A DNA stretch of 5,391 nt. Origin: Aestuariivita sp049276915 (lineage in GTDB: Bacteria > Pseudomonadota > Alphaproteobacteria > Rhodobacterales > Rhodobacteraceae). The stretch is taken from NCBI RefSeq assembly GCF_049276915.1, contig NZ_JBASXK010000159.1, positions 1 through 5,391 of the forward strand, in the 5' to 3' direction. The notes beneath the pieces are model-generated. The model saw nothing but the letters and a program-made list of their open reading frames with translations, did not search any database and had not been told where the DNA came from. Positions 1-5,280 of this stretch are shown one piece after another (position 1 is the first letter of the stretch; every line of letters starts with the position of its first letter). The translations under genes and the position numbers were made by a program.

Positions 1-66
1 GCCCTCGACAAGCGCACGCCAGACGCGGCATACTTCGAACAAAGTGAAACACGAAAAGCGGCATGA
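1..66 (+). CDS. IS3-family transposase (OrfB), C-terminal end only
   Basis: Frame 1 is open from the window edge to a TGA at 64-66 and encodes 21 residues beginning ALDKRTPDAAYFEQ. The pattern L-D-x-R/K-T-P-D-x-x-Y-F is typical of the very end of IS3-family OrfB transposases, just after the last catalytic region of the rve integrase (DDE) domain. That domain cuts and joins the element ends during transposition. The catalytic residues lie outside the window, so I cannot say whether the enzyme is intact. The stop sits about 60 nt before a sequence that looks like the right end of the element, which is normal spacing for this family. Identification rests on a short tail and is moderately sure. 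It could be another rve-type transposase. Confidence 0.62.
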   Translation, partial: ALDKRTPDAAYFEQSETRKAA

Positions 67-100
67 ACATAAACCAGATGCATCTTAGCCAAGCCGCAAA

Positions 101-127
101 CCTGTCCTAAAAAGCAGGACCACTTCA
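101..127 (+). repeat. Putative right terminal inverted repeat of the IS
   Basis: The last bases before the dgkA frame end in CCACTTCA, so the inward-facing terminus starts TGAAGTGGTCC. A small inverted pair, GTCCT at 104-108 and AGGAC at 116-120, lies within it and could form a hairpin at the tip. Assignment as the IR rests on position, the TG/CA termini and the adjacent transposase tail. The matching left repeat is not in the window. Confidence 0.5.
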
Positions 128-142
128 CATGTCTTTGCAGCC

Positions 143-472
143 GTGGGATATTCGATTGCGGGCATGCAACGGCTTTACCGTGAAGCCGCATTCCGTCACA
201 TCTTGCTTGCCCTTCCCGCCTGCTTGGCTTTACTCGCCTTCGCAGGTGCCGGCTTTGTCGAGTATTGCGTCTTCTTCATCCTGTTCTTCTGCCTTGTCGC
301 TGTCGAGGCGCTGAACACAGCAATCGAGTGTATCGTGGATCATCTCGCACCAAACTGGGCAGAGTTTGCCCGCGATGCCAAGGACTTGGGCTCATTGGCG
401 ACCATGTGCCTTCTGTGCGCACATGGCGTGTTTCTGGGTGCGGTGGTCTTCAGATCCGGAGTTCTGACATGA
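143..472 (+). CDS. dgkA: Diacylglycerol kinase, N-terminus cut off by the IS
   Basis: DgkA is an inner-membrane enzyme that phosphorylates diacylglycerol to phosphatidate with ATP, recycling lipid left by periplasmic glucan synthesis. From the GTG at 143 the product has 109 residues, against about 120 for the family. The signature VEALNTAIECIVD (53-66) carries the counterparts of E. coli E69, N72 and E76 (here E55, N58, E62). REAAFR (13-18) and DAKDLGS (78-84) are also conserved. Three membrane spans fall near 20-37, 40-58 and 86-104. Homology continues upstream of 143: codons 128-142 read HVFAA, matching the RIIKAA stretch of E. coli. But the frame then enters the IS end and reaches a stop at 86-88 without any ATG, GTG or TTG. 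The native start is therefore probably lost. GTG 143 has no good ribosome binding site, so expression is doubtful. The catalytic core itself looks intact. It precedes psd by 10 nt. Confidence 0.82.
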   Translation: MGYSIAGMQRLYREAAFRHILLALPACLALLAFAGAGFVEYCVFFILFFCLVAVEALNTAIECIVDHLAPNWAEFARDAKDLGSLATMCLLCAHGVFLGAVVFRSGVLT

Positions 473-482
473 AAGCCCACCC

Positions 483-1175
483 ATGAACATGCTCAAGATC
501 GTAGCGGTGCCCATGCACAACGAAGGTCGCAAGTTCGTTGCGATCTTTGCCGCCATCAGTGTGGTTTTGTCCTTTATCTGGATGCCGCTGTTCTGGCTTG
601 GACTGGGGGCCACGGTCTGGTGTTATTATTTCTTTCGCGATCCGGTGCGCGTCATCCCTCAGCAGGATGGTCTGGTGCTCTCGCCAGCTGACGGCGTCAT
701 TTCCCTGATCGAAGATGTCATTCCTCCGACCGCCATGCAGCTTGGAGATGAGCCCGTCACGCGGGTCTCGGTGTTCATGAATGTCTTCAATTGCCATGTG
801 AACCGCGCGCCGATTGCGGGCCGGATCGTGCATGTGGGCTATCATCACGGCAAATTCCTGAATGCGTCACTCGACAAGGCAAGTGAGCATAATGAACGCA
901 ACTGCATCACGCTGGAAGCCGGTGACGGCGTGCGGATCGGCGTGGTTCAGATCGCCGGGCTTGTTGCCAGACGCATCGTTTGCTTTGTGCGAGAGGGCGA
1001 CACGATGGCGGTGGGCCATCGCTTTGGCTTGATCCGCTTCGGCAGCCGTCTGGACATCTACCTGCCCAAGGGCGTTGGCCCACTGGTTGCCGTGGGACAG
1101 ACAGCGGTGGCCGGCGAAACCATTCTGGCCGATCTAGCGGATCCGAAGGCAAACCGGCCCGGTATCCCCGAATGA
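483..1175 (+). CDS. psd: Phosphatidylserine decarboxylase proenzyme
   Basis: Psd decarboxylates phosphatidylserine to phosphatidylethanolamine at the inner membrane, using a pyruvoyl group made by self-cleavage. At 230 residues it is the short alphaproteobacterial type. Two hydrophobic segments (about 18-34 and 36-51) anchor the N-terminus. SPADG (67-71) supplies the conserved aspartate, and NCHVNRAP (103-110) and YHHGKFLNA (120-128) supply the conserved histidines. The cleavage motif is RFGSR (185-189), with processing expected between G187 and S188. This gives a short alpha chain starting with the serine-derived pyruvoyl. The ATG at 483 is chosen because it follows dgkA closely; a second ATG lies two codons downstream. 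Only a weak GAAAG precedes the start, so coupling to dgkA translation is possible. The stop codon overlaps the pssA start. No key residue is missing. Confidence 0.95.
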   Translation: MNMLKIVAVPMHNEGRKFVAIFAAISVVLSFIWMPLFWLGLGATVWCYYFFRDPVRVIPQQDGLVLSPADGVISLIEDVIPPTAMQLGDEPVTRVSVFMNVFNCHVNRAPIAGRIVHVGYHHGKFLNASLDKASEHNERNCITLEAGDGVRIGVVQIAGLVARRIVCFVREGDTMAVGHRFGLIRFGSRLDIYLPKGVGPLVAVGQTAVAGETILADLADPKANRPGIPE

Positions 1176-1939
1176 CCAGGACATCCCATATCAAGCTGCG
1201 CCATATCGTTCCAAGCATGGTCACCGTGTTTGCAATCTGCGCCGGTATGACATCGGTCCGCATGAGCCTGGAAGGGCATCTTGAAAACGCGCTCTATTTC
1301 ATCCTGATCGCGGTGTTTCTGGATGCAGCGGATGGCAAGCTGGCGCGGTTTCTGGATACCGCAAGCCCCTTCGGTGCCGAGCTTGATACATTGGCGGATT
1401 TCTTCAACTTTGGCATCGTTCCGGGCATTCTGATCTACAACACGCTTTACATCGGCACCGATCACACCAACCTGGGCTGGCTGGCGACGCTGGTGCTTGC
1501 GGTGTGCTGCGCGCTCAGACTGGCGCGCTTCAACCTGTCCCAGAAAAGCGCCGAAATCTCGATGAAGACCGACGACCACTTTGTCGGCGTCCCGGCTCCG
1601 GCGCTGGCTTGCCTTGCCCTGATGCCGGTTTTCCTGCACCTGCATGGCCTGTCAGATGCCGGTTATCCGTTCCTCAGCGCGGCCTATATCATCGGGGTCG
1701 GGCTGCTTGCGATCAGCACCATTCCCACGATCTCGATCAAACATGCCAGCATCAACCGCAAGCACCTGCCATTCGTCATCGTCGCGGCAATGGTTCTTGT
1801 GGTCTGCCTGATGGTCTATCCGTGGCCCACTCTGATCGTCGGGAATTGCCTCTATCTTGCCTCTCTGCCCTTCAGTTATGTCTCGCAGCTCAGGCAGACG
1901 AAACCCGTGCAGCCCATGCCGACGCCTCCGGCCGAGTGA
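1172..1939 (+). CDS. pssA: CDP-diacylglycerol--serine O-phosphatidyltransferase
   Basis: PssA joins CDP-diacylglycerol and L-serine to give phosphatidylserine and CMP, the step before Psd. The 255-residue product carries the full CDP-alcohol phosphatidyltransferase signature: D51, D54-G55, A58-R59, G68, D72 and D76, with the spacing D-x2-DG-x2-AR-x8-G-x3-D-x3-D. Around it are some seven or eight hydrophobic segments to about residue 236, then a short polar, proline-rich tail. This is the membrane-bound type (like B. subtilis and yeast), not the phospholipase-D-like E. coli PssA. The frame is open far upstream, but the ATG at 1172 is the start: homology begins there, and ATGA overlaps the psd stop by 4 nt, implying translational coupling. 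pssA is the last gene of the cluster. The next gene converges on it after 36 nt, with no convincing terminator between them. Confidence 0.94.
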   Translation: MTRTSHIKLRHIVPSMVTVFAICAGMTSVRMSLEGHLENALYFILIAVFLDAADGKLARFLDTASPFGAELDTLADFFNFGIVPGILIYNTLYIGTDHTNLGWLATLVLAVCCALRLARFNLSQKSAEISMKTDDHFVGVPAPALACLALMPVFLHLHGLSDAGYPFLSAAYIIGVGLLAISTIPTISIKHASINRKHLPFVIVAAMVLVVCLMVYPWPTLIVGNCLYLASLPFSYVSQLRQTKPVQPMPTPPAE

Positions 1940-1975
1940 CCGGCGGACGAAACCCGTCAGCGGTTGCGCGCGCCG

Positions 1976-2641
1976 TCAATCATAGGCGCATCGGAATCCG
2001 ACATATACGGCATAGAACTCGGAGGGTTTCCATTGCATCCCCTGCGCGCGCGTCGCGCTCGGACCGTACCACCAGCTCCCACCCGCAGTCAGGGCGTCGT
2101 CATCGCGCTGGTCTGCCAGCCATTCCCAGACATTGGCCCCCATATCGAAAAGCCCGTTCACCCCGCGTTTGGTCGTGGCGACATCGACATGGTTGGAGCG
2201 GTTGTTGTTCATCCCCTCAGGTTCATCCCCGACAGGATAGAGATAGGTCCGGCCCGTTTCGAACCCGTCAGTCGGGTCCGCACGCTGTTCGGAATATGCC
2301 GCCAATGCCCATTCGTCGCGCGTCGGCAGCCTGCCCCCCATGTGCTGGCAAAAAGCCAAAGCCTCGCCCCAGGTGACATGAACGGCGGGTTCTGTTACCT
2401 TGGGGGGGCTGCCCTGGGGAGACAATTAGGTCCAGCCGGCGCGACGCTCCCAACCTGCCCCCCATTCAAAGCCACCGCCCTCCTTTTGCGCCACGGTCAC
2501 AAGGCCCGTCTGATCCGCAAAATCCGCAAAGGCACCAACCGTCACTTCGGTGCGATCGATGCTGAACTGGCCAAGGTCCACGGTATCACCAAGCGCAGGT
2601 GACGCAGCCAGGAGGGCAAACAAACCGAAGATCTGGCGCAT
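1976..2641 (-). pseudogene. Secreted SUMF1/FGE-fold protein, broken by an in-frame TAA
   Basis: From the ATG at 2641, preceded by AGGGA at good spacing, the frame encodes a signal peptide (residues 1-18, ending ALG) and the start of a formylglycine-generating-enzyme-like domain: FSIDRTEVTVGAFADF (26-41), then FEWGAGWERRAGW (58-70). A TAA at 2428-2426 (position 72) stops it. The same frame continues at once with PQGS, EPAVHVTW, GRLPTRDEW (about 103-111), FDMGANVWEW (165-174), GGSWWYG (187-193) and the terminal VGFRCAYD (214-221). Both halves belong to one family in register, so this is a nonsense change, not a frameshift. A TTG directly after the TAA could restart translation, but it lacks a ribosome binding site and a signal peptide. 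The cysteine pair of true formylglycine-generating enzymes is absent, so sulfatase activation is unlikely. Related secreted proteins include NirV-like ones, but I cannot name this one. A sequencing error at the TAA would restore a 221-residue protein. Confidence 0.8.
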
Positions 2642-2769
2642 GATACTCGTCCCTTTTTTCCTGTCGTGACACCTGGTTTCACCGGAGGTTTTTTCAAGGC
2701 AATACCTTCGATTGCAACCGTCCGAATGCACAGATACCGTCTGGTGTGACCCGGAACAGGAAGGCCCGC

Positions 2770-3915
2770 ATGACCATTGCACCCCATCTTTTCAGACCAT
2801 TGACGTTGCGCGGATTGCAGACCCGCAACCGCGTGGTGATTTCCCCGATGTGCCAGTACTCCGCCCATGAGGGTCATATGGACGATTGGCATATGGTACA
2901 TCTGGGTCGTTTCGCCATCGGCGGAGCGGGGATCATCTTTACCGAAGCCACGGCAGTTCAGAAACATGGGCGGATCACCCATGGCTGTCCCGGCCTGTGG
3001 AGCGATAGCCAGATTCCCGGGCACGCGCGCATAGCTCAATTCGCATTGCGCAATGGTGCCATACCGGCGATCCAGCTGGGCCATGCCGGCCGCAAAGGCG
3101 GCATGCAGCGGCCCTGGTTCGGAAACGGCCCCCTGACCGCAGACGATATCGCGCGGGGGGACATGCCCTGGACAGCGGTAGGGCCCTCTGCGGCACCGGT
3201 GGCCGAGGGATGGCCCGTCCCACATGCCCTCTCGGGTGCTGAGATCATCAGCCTGATTGACGATTATGCTTCGGCTGCGCGGCGCGCACTGGCGGCGGGA
3301 TACAAGATCGCCGAGATCCATGGCGCGCATGGCTATCTGGTGCACAGCTTCCTGTCGCCGCTGTCAAACAAGCGCTCTGACCAATATGGCGGCGATCTGG
3401 CCGGGCGCATGCGTCTGGCGCTGGAAATCACCGAGGCCGTGCGCGCGGTCTGGCCTGACGACCTGCCGATGTTCTTTCGCACCTCGGCCGTCGATGGCGC
3501 TCCCGAAGGGTGGTCGATCGATGACACGGTCGTGCTTGCCAGGGCATTGAAACGCCTGGGGGTTGATGTCATGGACTGTTCCTCCGGCGGCATTGCCGGA
3601 GCGGCAACCGCAAGCGGCGGGCAAAAACGCCAGCCGGGCTTTCAGGTCGAATACGCCCAGAGGGTACGGTCCGAGGCCGAAATGACCGCCATGGCCGTCG
3701 GGCTGATCACACATCCACAACAGGCCGAGGATGTTCTGGCCCAGGAACGCGCCGATCTGATCGCAATCGGTCGCGAGGCGCTTGTGGATCCGATGTGGGC
3801 GCTGCATGCGGCAAGCACGCTGGGCCATGACACCGTCTTTGATACCTGGCCGGAACAATCGGGCTGGTGGCTTGCCATGCGGCAGAAAACCTCGGATTTC
3901 TATAGTCCGCAGTAA
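2770..3915 (+). CDS. Old yellow enzyme, NADH:flavin oxidoreductase (YqjM/NamA type)
   Basis: This is a flavin enzyme of the cytoplasm that reduces activated C=C bonds of enones and similar compounds with NAD(P)H. The 381-residue protein is a complete TIM barrel. SPMCQYS (25-31) carries C28 and Y30, the cysteine and tyrosine that mark the YqjM or thermophilic-like class. Q102 (in IQLGHAGRKG) is the expected flavin contact. HGAHGYL (184-190) supplies the H184/H187 substrate-binding pair, followed by FLSPLSNKRSDQYGG (194-208). R237 and IGREALVDP (333-341) belong to the FMN phosphate site. The ATG at 2770 is preferred over an in-frame GTG at 2746 because AGGAAGG precedes it by 6 nt and homology starts directly after it. 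It is divergent from the broken SUMF gene and convergent with the Crp/Fnr gene, so it is probably transcribed alone. The natural substrate is unknown. Confidence 0.93.
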   Translation: MTIAPHLFRPLTLRGLQTRNRVVISPMCQYSAHEGHMDDWHMVHLGRFAIGGAGIIFTEATAVQKHGRITHGCPGLWSDSQIPGHARIAQFALRNGAIPAIQLGHAGRKGGMQRPWFGNGPLTADDIARGDMPWTAVGPSAAPVAEGWPVPHALSGAEIISLIDDYASAARRALAAGYKIAEIHGAHGYLVHSFLSPLSNKRSDQYGGDLAGRMRLALEITEAVRAVWPDDLPMFFRTSAVDGAPEGWSIDDTVVLARALKRLGVDVMDCSSGGIAGAATASGGQKRQPGFQVEYAQRVRSEAEMTAMAVGLITHPQQAEDVLAQERADLIAIGREALVDPMWALHAASTLGHDTVFDTWPEQSGWWLAMRQKTSDFYSPQ

Positions 3916-3945
3916 GCCCTTGCAGACCGCGCGCTGTCCGGGCTT
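3914..3945. terminator. Weak hairpin between two convergent genes
   Basis: AAGCCC at 3914-3919 pairs with GGGCTT at 3940-3945. Inside, CAG (3923-3925) pairs with CTG (3934-3936) around an 8-base loop, with a 3x3 internal mismatch. The hairpin covers the stop region of both the oxidoreductase and the regulator genes. There is no T-run on either side, so terminator function is only possible. Confidence 0.25.
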
Positions 3946-4712
3946 CAACCGGCCTCGCGCAAGTTGCCTAGCCCCGCCAGAAAGCTCTGACGGAAACGAG
4001 GGCCCGAATGATCCAGGTAGGTTTCGTCAAACTGGGCAAACCTGCTCAGTTCGACATAGTCGTCAAACCGCACACAGCCGTCCCGAAACGTCAGCAGCCC
4101 GTTTTCGCGCAGTTCCCGCAGGACCCGGTTGACATGCACCGCGCTCAGACCGACCGCATCGGCCAGCAGATACTGTGTGAGCGGGCAGGCAAAACCCGAC
4201 CGGTCCGCCATGCCTACCAGCTCAAGCCTCAGGCCAAGTTCCATAAGGTAATGCGCCATGCGCTCGGTGGCGCTTCGACGCCCGACATCGATCAGATGCT
4301 CGACGATCATCGCGTCGTCCCGGGATGCTGCCCACAAAACCGCAAGCATCAGCCGTGGGCTTTGGGAGAAGATTTCCAGCAATTCATCAATATGCAATTC
4401 GGTCACCTCGATATCGGTGACCGCTTCGATACCGTGATCGGACATGTTCAACAGGATGCTGCGCAATCCCAGAAAGTCGCCCGGAACCTCAAAATCCAGA
4501 ATCTGCCGCTGTCCGTCCTGCAAGAGTTTGTACGAAAAGGCCCATCCCGAGTTCAGGATGTATGCGACTTTATCTGATTGCCCCTGATAGACCAGATCAC
4601 GCCCGGCGGGAATCCTTCGACCAGCCTTGCCCAAATTCTTGAGGATCGACAGCTCATCTTCTGACAAGACCATGAAAGCGTTAAGCTTTTGGATCAACTT
4701 ACTGTTTGACAC
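3945..4712 (-). CDS. Crp/Fnr-family transcriptional regulator
   Basis: The 255-residue protein has a cyclic-nucleotide-binding-type beta barrel (about 12-110), a long dimer helix (about 117-160) and a C-terminal Crp-type winged helix. The helix-turn-helix lies near 178-207 and reads LTQYLLADAVGLSAVHVNR before VLRELRENGLL. It lacks the N-terminal cysteine cluster of FNR; its only cysteines are C176 and C213, so it is not a [4Fe-4S] oxygen sensor. In the recognition helix the glutamate that FNR uses to read TTGAT is replaced (SAVHVNR against SRETISR), so its own target is probably different. The start is a GTG at 4712 with GGGAG about 6 nt upstream. The upstream region holds a perfect FNR-type box, so the gene is probably switched on by another FNR under low oxygen. 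The signal it senses cannot be told from sequence. Confidence 0.9.
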   Translation of the reverse strand: MSNSKLIQKLNAFMVLSEDELSILKNLGKAGRRIPAGRDLVYQGQSDKVAYILNSGWAFSYKLLQDGQRQILDFEVPGDFLGLRSILLNMSDHGIEAVTDIEVTELHIDELLEIFSQSPRLMLAVLWAASRDDAMIVEHLIDVGRRSATERMAHYLMELGLRLELVGMADRSGFACPLTQYLLADAVGLSAVHVNRVLRELRENGLLTFRDGCVRFDDYVELSRFAQFDETYLDHSGPRFRQSFLAGLGNLREAG

Positions 4713-4742
4713 GTTGTGCTCCCTGCCCCTTTGCCGACTGAA

Positions 4743-4748
4743 ATCCTA
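4743..4748 (-). promoter_or_regulatory. Candidate -10 element of the Crp/Fnr gene promoter
   Basis: On the minus strand the hexamer is TAGGAT, four of six matches to TATAAT. A start about 7 nt downstream, near 4736, would place the FNR box centre at -41.5, the standard class II activator position, and leave a leader of about 24 nt before the GTG. No good -35 hexamer is needed at such promoters. The geometry supports the call; the hexamer alone would not. Confidence 0.45.
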
Positions 4749-4770
4749 ACACTAAAGAGATCCAAATCTT

Positions 4771-4784
4771 TTGATTTCGATCAA
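4771..4784. promoter_or_regulatory. Perfect FNR/FnrL box upstream of the Crp/Fnr gene
   Basis: TTGATTTCGATCAA matches the FNR/Anr/FnrL consensus TTGAT-N4-ATCAA at every defined base. The palindrome extends by two bases on each side (TTTTGAT...ATCAAAA, 4769-4786). Its centre (4777.5) is about 65 nt upstream of the regulator start. It lies in an AT-rich gap free of genes. Confidence 0.8.
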
Positions 4785-4894
4785 AAATTAGGCAGTCACC
4801 CCAAATCTTGCATTAGGGATGCGCTACAATATCTGAGAACACATATCAATAGTTGAATTTGTTTTCATCGATAACCTGACGGCACGTCTATCGA

Positions 4895-5103
4895 TAAGGT
4901 GAAGAACAGGATGAACGGGATCAGGAAGGTGCGCGGGATCGTCAGGATCTTGGCAATGTACGGAATCAAGACGCGATAGTGGAACCCGCTCCGGGCAGAA
5001 CGCCGATAAAGAAGCCCTGCAAGGATTGGCACCCGATCACGGGGGCGATGCTGCGGGCCTCGGCGCGGGTGATCCGCATGTCGGTGAGGCTAGCCAGAGC
5101 CAT
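4895..5103 (-). pseudogene. Remnant of a TctA-type tricarboxylate transporter permease
   Basis: Two pieces of one protein family are visible on the minus strand. The first, 5103 to 4969, reads through TDMRITRAEARSIAPVIG to GFFIGVLPGAGSTIAS, then meets a TGA at 4968-4966. The G-x-L-P-G-x-G-x-T-I-A-S motif is the second conserved loop of TctA, the large membrane subunit of tripartite tricarboxylate transporters. The second piece starts at 4966 in a different frame and gives IPYIAKILTIPRTFLIPF to about 4895, resembling a later TctA membrane region. In an intact TctA of about 500 residues some 80-100 residues lie between these parts, so an internal deletion removed them. The N-terminal half is also missing, and no tctB or tctC partner is visible. 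The gene is certainly nonfunctional. The family call rests on motif recognition. Confidence 0.65.
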
Positions 5104-5200
5104 GCCCCGTCTCAAGCCAAGTTTGTCTGACAAGACCGCGTGAAGCCTGAAGATGGCATCTGGTCAACCGTTTCACGGCACGCGCATAGGAAACAGTATT
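5104..5200. other. Unassigned spacer between tctA remnant and mscS-like gene
   Basis: I see no gene here. On the minus strand a short open stretch leads into the tctA remnant (it would read DAIFRLHAVLSDKLGLRRG), but I do not recognise it as TctA. It may be foreign or decayed sequence joined to the remnant. The part at 5166-5181 repeats a piece of the neighbouring channel gene. Confidence 0.4.
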
Positions 5201-5280
5201 CTACTTTGAAATGACGTGCACGTCTTGCTGGGGAAAGGGGATCGATATGCCCTCGGCATCGAACCGTTCTTTCACGGCAC
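5166..5280. repeat. Imperfect direct repeat pair flanking the mscS-like 3' end
   Basis: AACCGTTTCACGGCAC at 5166-5181 recurs as AACCGTTCTTTCACGGCAC at 5262-5280, the same sequence with three extra bases. The second copy codes for part of the AVKERFD segment of the channel protein; the first lies just past its stop codon. It could be the scar of a partial duplication or a chance match. Confidence 0.45.

Larger units (their letters stand above)
1..127 (+). mobile_element. Right end of an IS3-family insertion sequence
   Basis: The segment holds the transposase tail (1-66) and then noncoding DNA up to a plausible terminal repeat that ends ...GGACCACTTCA at 127. Read from outside, the end begins TGAAGTGGTCC. 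IS3-family elements generally have 5'-TG...CA-3' termini. From 128 the sequence is in frame with dgkA homology, which sets the boundary independently. The left end and any target duplication lie outside the window. The exact boundary may be off by a few bases. Confidence 0.6.

Noticed and set aside
129..314. 61-residue open frame with ATG and a good ribosome binding site
   Set aside because: It overlaps dgkA in another frame and its product has no recognisable features. The start is a by-product of the IS junction, so it is treated as a finding, not a gene.
469..486. Five-codon ATG frame (MKAHP) bridging the dgkA stop and psd start
   Set aside because: Too short to support as a leader peptide; the overlap can arise by chance.
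980..1171. Upstream extension of pssA
   Set aside because: The frame is open, but the translation is an arginine- and glycine-rich shadow of psd. PssA homology and coupling begin at 1172.
2402..2408. Run of seven G as a phase-variable slippage tract in the SUMF gene
   Set aside because: The frame is correct on both sides of the run, so the lesion is the TAA, not slippage.
1964..2602. 212-residue plus-strand frame opposite the SUMF gene
   Set aside because: Composition is a mirror of the minus-strand gene, whose family motifs are unmistakable.
2642..2769. Divergent promoters between the SUMF and oxidoreductase genes
   Set aside because: Promoters must be near here, but the TTGCAA-like hexamers I found lack a convincing -10 partner at proper spacing, so no site is called.
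2542..3345. 267-residue minus-strand frame across the oxidoreductase start
   Set aside because: It overlaps two well-supported genes and shows no domain; it is an antisense shadow of high-G+C coding sequence.
4846..4856. TCAA-TAG-TTGA palindrome as a second FNR site
   Set aside because: The half-sites are in the wrong order and spacing for TTGAT-N4-ATCAA.
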